Positions 53,333-64,000 of a stretch of 64,000 bases of DNA are shown here, piece after piece. The position numbers and the translations under genes were made by a program. The notes under the pieces are model-generated. The model saw only the letters and a list, made by a program, of their open reading frames with translations, searched no databases and was not told where the DNA came from. The DNA is taken from the NCBI GenBank assembly GCA_905250115.1, contig CAJNOI010000015.1, positions 809,283 through 873,282 of the forward strand. The letters are read 5' to 3'. How positions within the stretch are numbered: position 1 is the stretch's first letter; every line of letters begins with the position of its first letter. Source of the stretch: Adineta steineri (taxonomy: Eukaryota > Rotifera > Eurotatoria > Adinetida > Adinetidae).

Positions 53333-55400
53333 TTACGGGTTGCTCTGTCCTTCATTCCGTCGAAGTAATTCATCGATTATATGCATCACACCCATTCCGA
53401 TCTGATTTCGCTCCAAGCTCAGTTTGCTGAGAGTCTAGATAAAAAAGCGGAGATAAAGACATATTACAGATAAAGAGAGAAGGAGAATTACTGTATTGTA
53501 CTTTAATGCATCACCCAAAGATTGTACTCCAACATCACGGATGTTAGTCCACGAGAGATCTAGTGTGGTGAGTGTCTAGATGAAAAAGTAGAATTAAAGA
53601 CATAGTATAGGCAAAGAGAGAAGGAGAGTTACTGTATTGTACTTCAATGCATCACCCAAACATTGCGCTCCAAGATCTCCGATTTGATTGAAGGAGATAT
53701 CTAGTGTGGTGAGTGTCTAGATGAAAAAGTGGAGGTAAAGGCATGGTATAGAGAAAGAGAGAATCGGAGTTACTGTGTTGTGATGCAATCCATCACCAAA
53801 ATACTGTGCTCCAACATCACCGATTTTATTGACCGCCAGATCTAGTGAAATGAGTACCTAGATGAAAATGTGGACGTAAGGGCATGGTATAGAGAATCGG
53901 AGTTACTGTGTTGTGTTTTAGTGCACTGCCAAAATATTTTGCTCCAAAATCTCCGATTTGATTGGATCTGAGATTGATACTCGTGAGAGCCTAGATGAAA
54001 AGTGAAGGTGAAGACATGGCATAGATGAAGAAAGAATGACACTTACTGTGTTGTGATGCAATCCATCACCCAAAGCTTGTGCACCAACATCACGGATTTT
54101 ATTCCATGAGAGATCTAGTGTGGTGAGTGTCTAGATGAAAAAAGTGGAACTAAAGACATAGTATAGACAAAGAGAGTAGGACGGTTACTGTATTGTGTTT
54201 CAATGAATCACCCAAATGTTGTGCTCCACGATCTCCGATTTCATTCTTGAAGAGAACTAGTGTGGTGAGTGTCTAAATGAAACAGTGAAATTGAAGACCT
54301 GGAATAGATGAAAAAACAGTGAGACTTACTGTGTTGTGACGCAATCCATTATCCAAAGATTGTGATCCAAAATCTCCGATTTGATTACAGCGAAGATCTA
54401 GTGTGGTGAGTGTCTAGATGAAAAAAGTGGAGGTAAAGGCATGATATAGATAAAGAGAGAATAGGAGTTACTGTGTTGTGATACAATCCATCGCCAAAAT
54501 ACAGTGCTCCAACATCACCGATTTTATTGGCCGCTAGATCTAGTGTAATGAGTACCTAGTTGAAAATGTGGACGTAAGGGCATGGTATAGATCAAGAGAA
54601 AATGCGAGTTACTGAATTGCGTTCTAGTGCACCGCCTAAATATTTTGCTCCAAGATCTCCGATTTGATTGCATCCGAGATTGATACTCGTGAGAGCCTAG
54701 ATGAAAAAGCAGAGATAAAGACATAGTATACATAAAGAGAGAAGGAGAGTTACTGTATTGTACTCTAATCCATAACCCAAATACTGTGCTCCAACATCAC
54801 CGATGCTATTCTCCGAGAGATCCAGTGTGGTGAGTGTCTTGATGAAAAGTGAAGGTGAGGACATGACATAGGTGAAGAAAGAATGAGACTTACTTTGTTG
54901 TGGTATAATCCATAACCCAAATACTGTGTTCCAACATCACCGAAGTAATTCTCACAGAGACTCAGTGTGGTGAGTGCCTAAATGAAAAAGTGTAGATAAA
55001 GGCATGGCATAGATAAAGAGAGAGGGAGAGTCACTGTGTTGTGCTGTAATGCATCACCCAAATGTTGTGCTCCAATGTCTCTGATTGGATTGAAGTAGAG
55101 ATCTAGTTTGGTGAGATTCTAGATAAAAAAGCGGAGATAAAGACATATTATAGATAAAGAGAGAAGGACAACTACTGTATTGTACTTCAATGCTTCACCC
55201 AAAGATTGTGCTCCAACATTACCGATCGCATTGATCGCGAGGCTTAGTATGGTGAGTGTCTAGAAGAAAAAGTGGAATCAAAGACATAAAACAGATAAGG
55301 AGAGAAGGAGAGTTACTGTATTGTGCTTTAATGCATCACCCAAATATTGTGCTCCAACATCACCGATTCCATGGTCAGAGAGGTCAAGTGCGGTGAGTGT
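53333..55400 (-). repeat. Tandem LRR exon-intron array
   Basis: Exon starts recur every 115-160 bp over 2.1 kb. Introns are also alike, with shared features such as a CATCTAG-type acceptor and a GTAACTCTCC- or GTAAGTC-type donor. This shows the exon plus its intron was the duplicated unit. Confidence 0.9.
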
Positions 55401-56375
55401 CTAGATGAAAAAGTGGAGGTAAAGAGACGATACAGATATGTTTATCAACGAACATTGAGTTATAAAAAGTAAAAATCAAACAATTTATTCCGGAATGTTA
55501 GATTGATTATGAACAGGAGACCAATGCATGTGGAAACATCATGTAAAAAATTTGGCTGTCGAACTATTCTCGAGATTTAGTTCATGAGAAAGTGTGCTTC
55601 AAATAAAATCTGTTTCGGAGGAATTATTTTACAAAAATATTAGCTTTAAAAGTAGTACTCCTTGAAGAAATTGTCTACTGTGATAATATTGGTGTGAGTG
55701 ATGTGATTGAATGAGAATATAGATGTTATTGTGAGTCAAACTTCTCTTCATCTATATCTACCGTTACCGATACCCTCGTATGTTCTTAAGTGAGTATTTG
55801 TTGAAAATATTCCTCATAAAAATATTGAAGAGGTTATTTGTAACAAGATAAACTAGTTTATCGATAGGTAATTTCTTTCAAATACTGATATTTATTATTG
55901 AAATAGTATTTTAAACAAAAAGTGCTGAGAAACACGTTAATAGAAAATAACAATATTTTATTCTTTTTTCTATTCTTGTCTAAACATTGAATGTGTATGA
56001 CATCATACCTGGTTTAAAACGTGGAATATTTAAATGGAATTGAAAAGAAAGAAGAAAAAGGAATTGTTGTTTTGACTTACTAGGACAGTATTTTCGTATT
56101 GTCATAATATAAGAAAGGGATAGTTGATAAAATATTTTAAGTGAGAGATAGTTCATTCATGTATATTTTATTTGGGGTCAGTAGATAAAAAACGAGAGCG
56201 TTATGATAAAAAAAACGTTTACCTGATATCTATGATAACTGTCTAAGATCTCGTTGAATCGTTGACAAACATTTCTCATTGAGCATACAATTGTCAAATC
56301 CGATTGATGATCGAGAACCCGGTAGACCAGTTCCACCGGTAACATAAGCAAGTTAGTGACAGCTGTATTTGTCAT
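53333..56375 (-). CDS. F-box protein with 14 tandem ribonuclease-inhibitor-type LRRs, one repeat per exon
   Basis: Exon 1 (56375-56223) encodes an F-box-like segment, LPVELVYRVLDHQSDL...RNVCQRFNEILDSYHRYQ. After an 822-nt intron come fourteen 84-nt exons: 55400-55317, 55259-55176, 55118-55035, 54977-54894, 54837-54754, 54696-54613, 54555-54472, 54413-54330, 54272-54189, 54130-54047, 53990-53907, 53857-53774, 53716-53633 and 53575-53492. The last exon is 53434-53333. All introns are phase 0 and about 57-70 nt. Each exon encodes 28 residues of the form TLTTLDLSxNxIGDVGAQYLGDALxHNT. The total is about 476 aa. F-box proteins recruit substrates to SCF ubiquitin ligases, and the LRR solenoid would bind the substrate. 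The target is unknown. Every exon is open and symmetric, so exons could be skipped without loss of frame. Confidence 0.9.
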
Positions 56376-58242
56376 TGTAAACTGTTGATGAAATGTGTAC
56401 TGTGTAGAGTTATATGGTGTGTTGTGATTTTTTTCTTTCTATTAAATGAGTAGATGTTTATTTTGCCATTGGTTTCACATGATGTTGTAATTACTTGATG
56501 AAAGTAAAAAACGAAAAAGAATGATGTCATCTACAGAACGACAGAAGTGCCATAATAACTGTACACAAAGTTTTTGTTAACATTGTTCTATTGACACAAA
56601 ATGATATATATATATATAACAGACAAGAAGAGTGTGTTTTCGACTATAATCAGCAATGGTTAAATTACTTTCTTTTTTATTTATTTTCATTTAAACTATA
56701 CATTGTCATTTGATCATAAAATCAAACAAACAAAACTATATTATCGAAGTCTATCAAAGCTTTGTTGCTACAATCAGGTTTTGATGATATAGCGTTAAAA
56801 AATATACGAATTATACTTCAAATGGAACACTGTCACGATCGTTACAAGTTAATCTTAAGAATTTATAAGCATCATAGTATATAAAGAAAAGTTGTGATTT
56901 TTTCAAGCTTCATTAAAACACAAGACATGTTGCATTCTTTATAAATAATTAAACAATAAATCACCAGTGTCCTTTCAATATATGTTTGTATAAATTAGTG
57001 TCACCCGTATTTTGGTAATATATAAATTCACTCAATTCGAAAACAATCGCGAATATTCAGAAATGTATGAATTTGTTCCTATAATATTTTAAATATGAAT
57101 TCTCACCAAATAAAATAGTATTCTAAGTGGACATTAATATACAAACTTAATCAAGTATTTCGATCACCTATAAGAATACTGTCCATAACGACTATAATTT
57201 TTGTTTAGTAAACAATCGACATTATATGATTATCATATGGAATTGAACATAGATGTACAGCATTAAGTTTGATTTTTTATAATAGAAATTTTTTATTAAA
57301 TGTACTAGTTTACCTCTTACTCACCTTTGAATTTATGTACTCGACATAGTCATGTTAATATTATCTATGTACGCATAAAATCCAAAATATTACGGTGTAG
57401 ATAATTGTGAACAATACCTGCTTCTTAAATATTCTGATTAACCGATAGTATAGAAAGATTACATAAAAATCTATTTGAAGTAAAAAATATAACTCGCAAT
57501 TTCCTTGACTAAAATTCTAAAATAAAATGATTTTTCTTATATGGAATCCAGTTAATCTTATAATCGTATGGCTGTAGAAGTTAAATATTACAATCCTAGA
57601 AAAAAAACAAGTCAGAATCAATAAAACTAATGACTCATTTTTAACATTGTACAATATGTCATATTAATTTATTTTGTCATACGTTAGATATAATCAGCTA
57701 TTTACTAAAATAAAATTAATATTTTAATGTCTATAAAACCGCACCTGTTAACTGATTAAAAATTTTTTGTATAATAAAAATGAAGTTGATAAGCATAATA
57801 TTTTCAAGCTTGTTTTTCTAGCATATTAACACGTATATTTGTGATGTGATTAAACGCTAGTTTATGGCAGTTTTTAGATTAGTAGCTCTACTAATATAAC
57901 AACAATACATTCCAACTCATGCTTGTTTCATATATATTAATGACTTTGAATAGAGCGCTTGCCATACATTTTGTTTTATTATATTTTCGAAAAAATCAAT
58001 ATAGAATATCTCTCAAATTTACTACAAATTATAACAACAAAATTGCTTCGATATAAAATACAAAAAAGTACTTTCACATCAATTTATTATTCTATTATAC
58101 AATACTATAATAACTTTTTTTTGTTTCAATATATGACTAGACACTCCAAGCCGCGATATATGCACATGTAATTTCAGTTAAATAATATTCCTATTTAACA
58201 GAATTTTGACCAGTTATAATAATAATATGATAATTTTCTTCT
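56376..58242. other. AT-rich intergenic region
   Basis: No supported gene. The ORF at 57959-58171 (+) is low complexity. A (TA)n run lies near 56602-56616. The first few hundred bases are the likely F-box/LRR promoter. Confidence 0.5.
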
Positions 58243-58860
58243 TTAAAGTCGTACTTCAATAATATCAGTATTAATATCTACATCTAGTGTTGGTAATTCT
58301 ATGTTTAATACTAATTTACTAGTGTACTTATACTGTCTATTATGACGATGAACATCACGAACATCTTTCAATAATTGTTTACTTTTGACTAATGCTCCAG
58401 GATGTTCATGTTTTGCTTGTGAATGATAATATTCAAGTATTGAACCTTTTTTACGTGGTATAGAATTTCGAAATTCAGGTATTTCATCAATAAGAGATTC
58501 AACAAATGTTCGACAATTATTCAATAAGACATGATAATTAGGATGTTCTTGTACATAAGTTTGTGCATTTTGAATAAGTTGTTGTAATGCTGTTGGTGAT
58601 GTTGTTTCACCAATTAATTCAAGTTTTGTTACTGAATTTGGTATTTCTTCTAATTCAGCAATTTTTAATTTCATACCTTTTTTAATACCTCTTTCACGAT
58701 TGCCCACATCGATTTCAATTAAAGTTAGTGGATGTTCATCAGAACATGCAATTAAAAATGTATGTCGAGCACGACTATCACCCCATAAAACACGTTCAAA
58801 TGTATATGCTATTGAACCAATTCGATCTTCCATTGCACGCCAGCCAAGAAACAAATGCAT
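58243..58860 (-). CDS. Unknown protein with an NNC motif, possibly of a papain-like or LRAT-like fold
   Basis: Intronless ORF of 205 aa from an ATG. Blocks include AYTFERVLWGDSRARHTFLIACSD, LTLIEIDVG, YHVLLNNCRTFVESLIDEIP and a basic tail (KSKQLLKDVRDVHRHNRQYKY). The NNC-x-x-F-x-x-x-L pattern resembles the active-site cysteine helix of PPPDE, LRAT and NlpC/P60-like proteins, and the HTFLIACSD strand could carry the partner histidine. This is only pattern similarity and I cannot name the family. Good amino-acid balance and length support a real gene. The lack of introns in an intron-rich region could indicate retroposition or transfer. Confidence 0.65.
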   Translation of the reverse strand: MHLFLGWRAMEDRIGSIAYTFERVLWGDSRARHTFLIACSDEHPLTLIEIDVGNRERGIKKGMKLKIAELEEIPNSVTKLELIGETTSPTALQQLIQNAQTYVQEHPNYHVLLNNCRTFVESLIDEIPEFRNSIPRKKGSILEYYHSQAKHEHPGALVKSKQLLKDVRDVHRHNRQYKYTSKLVLNIELPTLDVDINTDIIEVRL

Positions 58861-59981
58861 AGTGATAATCGTATGATTTATTTAGTAAAAGAGAAAAAAA
58901 CGATAGGTTACATTTTTTTTTGTCCGTCTCTTTTATATAAGCAGACGCATGACTCAACGTCAATAACGTCAAAACATGCTTAAAACACGCGTGTTTCAAA
59001 AAGAAAGAACGTAATGCTTTTTGCTTACGACAGTTGTGATTTGCACATAAATATAATATATATTTTGTTCTTTTACCTAGTATTCATGTAGACATACACC
59101 ATGAAAAACCAAGATAAGAGAAAAAACTATAATTGAAGCATTTTATAATCTTATACTAACATAAAAAATAAAAATAATGATAAAAGAGTCAAAGAAAATC
59201 TAGTCGCTCTTATAATCAATATGTATACATAAATCATGGACATGAGATTCAATGAAACGCCCACCTGTATTCAAAAAAAAGTTCTTCACCTACCATTCAT
59301 TCTTTATACCATTATAATAACAAGAATATTTCATATAAAGAAAAAAAGAACTAGAACATTTAATTTTTCTGTATAAGAATAAAATGTATAATAATGCTAC
59401 TCGATATCGGGGCGTGAATGTATTGAAATATACCGAACAACAAAAAAAAGTATATATAGATACATTCTTATTAATGCTTGGAATACAGGTATCATTTCGT
59501 CATAAAAATAAAATGACATAATAATTTATTTCGATTAATTAGATTTTTTTTGTCAACAAACTAATCAAAAAAATATTTTGTAATTATTACAAATGATTTA
59601 TTTTATGATTATATTCTCACATATATTCACAATGTTGTGTTTTCTATAATTTATTTTTCCCATAAAATAATAACGATCTTTATTGATGACGTCTGACATA
59701 TGATTATCAGAATCATAAAGTTAAATATTATGCATCATGAAGATTAGTTTTTTTTACGAACATACAGATGTAACTTTTGCTATGAAAAACAGTTCTTTAT
59801 TAAATATATAAAATTTGATTTAACACGTATCTCGAGGAAGAATAAGCGGACTTCTGATGTGTAAAGGTACCGAGAAGCTCCAAAAAGTACGACAGCAGTA
59901 CATTTTTTCTATTTTAATCTGCACTTACAAACAGAATAAAGTACTCTGTCATCGAGAGATGTCAAAAACCCTGTTCCGAAG

Positions 59982-60000
59982 AACGGAACAAAAATGTTAT
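59982..60000. other. Perfect 7-bp-stem hairpin
   Basis: TGTTCCG-AAGAA-CGGAACA: 7-bp arms and a 5-nt loop, GC-richer than its surroundings, and 20 bp before the 43-bp direct repeat. Confidence 0.6.
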
Positions 60001-60019
60001 TTTTAGATGTAGGAGTACG

Positions 60020-60098
60020 AGAAGTTCGCTTGCTCCTCCTTGACGTATCTTCGAGAAGTACCAGAAGTTCGCTTGTTCCCCCTTGACGTATGCTCGAA
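60020..60098. repeat. 43-bp direct repeat, about 1.8 copies
   Basis: AGAAGTTCGCTTG, then a CTCC/CCCC variant and TTGACGTAT, starts at 60020 and again at 60063. The two copies differ at a few positions. A related GAGAAGCTCC lies near 59872. Confidence 0.75.
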
Positions 60099-62256
60099 TA
60101 ATACTCAGATATATTCTAATTCAAGAAAATATTTTTAGATGTTGCCATGATTTCCTATAAACATTTATAAATTCGTGAATAATTGTCTAATGACGATTTA
60201 AATCGATTAGGTAATTGTTAAGTCAAAATATGAACCACTATATGTAAACTCAGTCCATATTATCAAAACAATATTTCAATATAAAAACCCATTGACATTA
60301 TAAAATGATTTCGATTGCATAATCTATTGAATATATATGATTTATTAATCAAACAAATCATCGATATTCAGTTGTACAGGACTTCATATAATGAATACCA
60401 TAGGATCAATAGTTTACTTAAAAAATAGTCTATTACTCGAAAGAATACATAAGTTGTTTGTTTTTACTCATTAGAAAATTAATATACTTGTCATTTGTCG
60501 GCAACTCAGTTACATATATTCAAAAATCAATTTAAATTCAAAATTGAATTTATTTGTATTATTAATATCAAAGCAAGCAAATAATAGGTATCTTTTGATT
60601 ATCTTCGACAATAAAATCAGATAACATTCTTTTGTATTTATTTGAAGCGAAAAAATAAAAACAAAAAATAAGAAAGATGTCTACCAAACTCAATACGTCG
60701 AGATTGATGAGAAAGATTATTTGACATTCAATCATCCTACTACTAATCTTGTTTAATTGATAACTATACCATGAGTTTCTTTTCATATGATTATCCTTAT
60801 ATGGTACGTATAAATCATCCGTTATGGGAAAATCGTTTGCCGTGTATCTAATCAATTAAATGAAATGTACCATACATGTATATATAAATTAATGGTAATA
60901 ACTGATAAATTTAAATTGTTAATTTAAACCTTTATTCTTATGTAAACGATTGAATTTTTATTAGAAAGTTTTAAAGATAATAGTATATTATTTCATTATT
61001 TTGTTTAAAAAATCATCAATGACTTTATATATACTTGTTTAAACACAAGAATAAAATAGTGTCGATTAAATATCCTTGATTTAATATGTGGCAAACTTTT
61101 TCATGGATGTTTACTAATATGCGATGCAAAAAAAACCATTGACGCTTATTTTTTTAGTCATATACTATTAAATATATATAAACGAGTAAAATCTGATGTT
61201 CATTTAAATATTAAACAAGTCGAGTAAATCACAATTAGATCAGTATAAATACTTTTGCAAACGAGAATTTTGTTGAATAATAGTCAGACGAAATGTATGC
61301 ATAATATTGTCATCGTATAATTAACAAATATAGATGTGCACACCTGTATATATTATTGAGAAATGAAAGAAATTTTGTTATTTGACATATTTTCAAAAGA
61401 CAAAAATTTTTATATGTCAGGTAAATTTAATATAAAACATGACAAGTATTCGAAATAATTCTGACTTTTTTTTTTATCTTTGCGATTGTTTGGTCTTTTA
61501 TTTTGAAGTATTAGAATTAATCTTTGATTTAGACTCTGTATATTAAATAAAAACAAGACAATATGTAATTGGTTAATAACGGAAGTAAAGAAAAAAAATA
61601 TATCTTTTTTTCGGTTTCTTCAATGATTGGTTATTGTAAACCAATCGTGTCTTTTTTTTTCTTATTTATTCATTTTCTTGTCCTATGCAATCAACGGCGA
61701 AGATAATAATGATGTTGATGCTCGAATGATTTGAGAGAAAGGTGAGACCGAATGATAACACCCGCGTCAAACGAATGAAACATAAAACAAACCTAATATA
61801 CAAACGTATATGAAGATTGCATCTATTGAATAGTGTCGTCGGCGACACAGGAAAAAATTGAAAATGAGCAATAAGGAGGAGGAAGATGCGTGTATACTTC
61901 TCTATCATTTAGTTAGGTAAATTGTCTTTTTCTTTATGTTTATTGATGATGATGTTTAATACGCGTGAAACTCACATTTCGCACTTTATGTATATGAAAA
62001 GGGCCGATCTGGATACAGTTTATTAACTATCGAATAAGACGACATTTCATTTTTCAATTTTTTTTTCTTGATCGTGTCTCATCGTTATAAACGAAAGAAA
62101 AAGTATCTATCGTCGATCCGCATCTTTTATACATACTAGTGACGAAGAAGCCGATTTAGGCGAGAGAAAAAGAGGCCGGAAAACGTGAAAAAACGAACAA
62201 ATTATCCGTTGCCGCGTGCCTTAGCGTATCATCGTATATATTTTATATTGAAAGTT

Positions 62257-63805
62257 ATGCTTTCTAATTCGACTACAACACCGACAACAAATCGTATAAC
62301 TAATTCAACTTCAACATGGTCTCATCCACCTCCGCCAATGATTTATCATTCACATCCACTAAGTTATGAAGGTAATATTTAACAGAAAGTTTCTTTTCTA
62401 GAAAATACTTTTTAAAGAAAAAATCTATACTTATCTTAAACATAGATGATTATATTTTCTTCTTATTTTGAAAATATCTAAAAATTTTCTAGTCTTTTCT
62501 TTTAATTAATCATTAATCTCAAATCATAGATTTTCAATTCTAAACTAAGAATGACAATTGATTCTTTATTTGTAACTATAAATTTAATCTTTAAAAGGCC
62601 AAGGTCGTGTAAATCAATTGGGTGGCGTTTTCATCAATGGTCGTCCATTACCCAATCATCTTCGTGTGAAGATTATTGATATGGCTGCACAAGGAATTCG
62701 ACCTTGTGTTATAAGTCGACAAGTATTGAAATCTTTCTTATTTTATTATCAATTTATATCTATTCTTTTTCTTTTAATAAAGTTACGTGTTTCACATGGA
62801 TGTGTTTCAAAAATTTTGGCACGTTATGCTGAAACAGGATCGATTAAGCCAGGTTCAATTGGCGGCTCAAAACCACGAGTTGTAACTGCTGATATTGAAC
62901 AAAAAATTGATGAATATAAAAATTCATATCCACATGGTACAATGTTTGTTTGGGAAATACGAGAAAGATTAGTACGTGATGGTGTTTGTAAACCAACATC
63001 ATTACCAAGTTTAAGTACATTAACACGAATGCTACGTGATGCTGGTGGTAATGTTGATGGAAGTAATTTTGCAGATGAACGATCATCAATAAATATGATC
63101 GAACAAAATGAAGATTCAAAAGAAGATAAAAGTAATTTGAAACTTTTAATTTAAACTTTGTTATATTTATGAAAGAGAATATTTAAATAGGTAATGCTCG
63201 TTGTGGTACAACAGATAAAACAAATAATAATAATACAACAAAAGGTCGTCGTTATCGTACAAGTTTTAGTCAAGATCAAATTGAACAATTAGAACATGTT
63301 TTTCAACGAACACATTATCCTGATGTACAAGCAAGAGAAGAATTATCAAGACGAACTGGTCTTAGTGAAGCTCGCGTTCAGGTATTTAGAGAATCTATTG
63401 AATTAATAATAGACTGAAAAAAAACGTATATTCAATAAAAATTAATAGGTATGGTTTTCTAATCGTCGAGCTCGTTGGCGAAAAATTGCCTCTGTTCATC
63501 ATCAACATCAACAACAACAACAACAACAACAGCAACAACAACAACAGACACATCATCTACCATCTGCTAATAGTCCATTGATGTTTCCCACAGGACCGAC
63601 AGCAACAAGTAGTGTTAATATTCCAGGGCAATCAACAACATCATCTCGTCTACATTTCACACCTTTTTGTTTACCAACCATTGATACATCCTCATCAACG
63701 AACAATCAATTATCAACATCATCATCATCGTCAGTTTTTCATCCATCAAATGAGTGTAGCAGTAGTACAAATACAACAACTCTTTTATTTGGTAACCAAC
63801 AACAA

Positions 63806-63840
<35 letters not shown>

Positions 63841-64000
63841 GCAACAACAACAACAATCTCTTTATGCCCGGTATACTAATGGTTCGTAGTTAATAATAAT
63901 TCTATACGTTACAATTATTAGAAATCATTTTTCTTTTTTTTTATATATAGATTATGAGCAAATTTATCGATCAACGGGAACATTTCCATATTCATCTGCA
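62257..64000 (+). CDS. PAX3/7: PAX3/7-type paired-domain and homeodomain transcription factor, 3' end beyond the window
   Basis: Exons are 62257-62371, 62598-62722, 62783-63131, 63191-63381, 63449-63881 and 63951 to the window end. The paired domain starts [19 protein letters not shown] and continues CVISRQ / [12 protein letters not shown], a join and sequence typical of PAX3/7 rather than PAX6 or PAX2/5/8. The homeodomain ([49 protein letters not shown]) has serine at position 50, as in PAX proteins, and an intron at VQ/VWF. The linker of about 50 residues is acidic and lacks the HSIDGILG octapeptide usual in PAX3/7. Two long glutamine runs follow the homeodomain. It would act as a DNA-binding regulator in neural or ectodermal development. 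The first in-frame ATG is at 62257; further 5' exons are possible. Confidence 0.92.
63505..63547 (+). repeat. Polyglutamine (CAA/CAG) repeat in PAX
   Basis: Run of CAA codons with interspersed CAG, just after the homeodomain; in frame. Confidence 0.9.
63797..63856 (+). repeat. Second polyglutamine (CAA/CAG) repeat in PAX
   Basis: About 20 glutamine codons. Mixed CAA/CAG coding probably limits slippage. Confidence 0.9.

Larger units (their letters stand above)
58861..62256. other. 3.4-kb intergenic region upstream of the PAX gene
   Basis: No supported coding sequence. ORFs at 60568-60855 and 61666-61908 have no motif. It contains the hairpin and 43-bp repeat near 60.0 kb. Regulatory elements of a developmental gene would be expected here but cannot be identified by eye. 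Confidence 0.45.

Noticed and set aside
53842-54733. Minus-strand ORFs reading across LRR exons and introns
   Set aside because: They are out of frame with the repeats. The 84-nt exons with GT..AG borders explain the sequence.
62185-62256. Longer N-terminus for the PAX gene
   Set aside because: It begins at GTG; the first ATG in frame is at 62257.
63612-63893. Asparagine/serine-rich ORF over the PAX glutamine run
   Set aside because: It is the CAA/CAG repeat read in another frame.

Overview
The window looks like nuclear DNA from an invertebrate animal, most probably a bdelloid rotifer close to Rotaria or Adineta. It is strongly AT-rich. Genes are small, with many introns of about 50-70 nt, and most exon joins can be placed exactly because GT..AG sites restore frame and family motifs. 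The best lineage clue is the F-box plus leucine-rich-repeat gene at 53.3-56.4 kb (N-terminal LPVELVYRVLDHQSD-type motif, then 28-residue repeats), a style I associate with bdelloid genomes. This assignment is inference from recalled family character, not from a search.

Layout, left to right. 0-5 kb: a TMEM26-like membrane protein (-), head to head with a complete eight-exon CATSPER2 channel gene (+), followed by a small unknown membrane ORF (-). 6.5-11.4 kb: a RECQL helicase, a beta-propeller-like protein and an EF-hand protein, all + and tightly spaced. 11.5-12.1 kb: a single-exon cytosine deaminase of the fungal/bacterial type (-). 13-16 kb: an ankyrin/proline-rich protein and a short-chain dehydrogenase (+). 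16.3-17.4 kb: a rhodopsin-like GPCR (-), followed by about 4 kb without genes. 21.5-26.8 kb: a PLAC8-family gene (+) and a twelve-exon SLC9-type Na+/H+ exchanger (-). 27-32 kb is gene-poor and holds pieces that may be a decayed Sec63/Brr2-like helicase. 32.3-42.7 kb: a complete myosin VI gene (-), head to head with an SLC41-type magnesium transporter (+). A 71-bp hAT-like MITE with an 8-bp target duplication sits in a myosin VI intron. 43-46 kb: a broken F-box fragment and a second GPCR (-). 48.4-50.8 kb: a Golgi-type fucosyltransferase-like gene and a Ly6/uPAR-like gene (+). 53.3-56.4 kb: the F-box/LRR gene (-), built from fourteen 84-nt exons. 58.2-58.9 kb: an unknown protein with an NNC motif (-). 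62.3 kb to the right edge: a PAX3/7-type paired-plus-homeodomain gene (+), cut by the window end.

The genes do not form a single pathway. Most are conserved housekeeping or signalling genes (DNA repair, ion transport, cargo motor, developmental regulator). Mixed among them are lineage-expanded families (GPCRs, F-box/LRR) and at least one candidate for horizontal acquisition (the cytosine deaminase). No rRNA, tRNA or CRISPR was seen. The most noteworthy points are an intact sperm-channel gene in a probable all-female lineage, the one-exon-per-repeat LRR gene with a visible multi-exon duplication, and the fungal-type deaminase.
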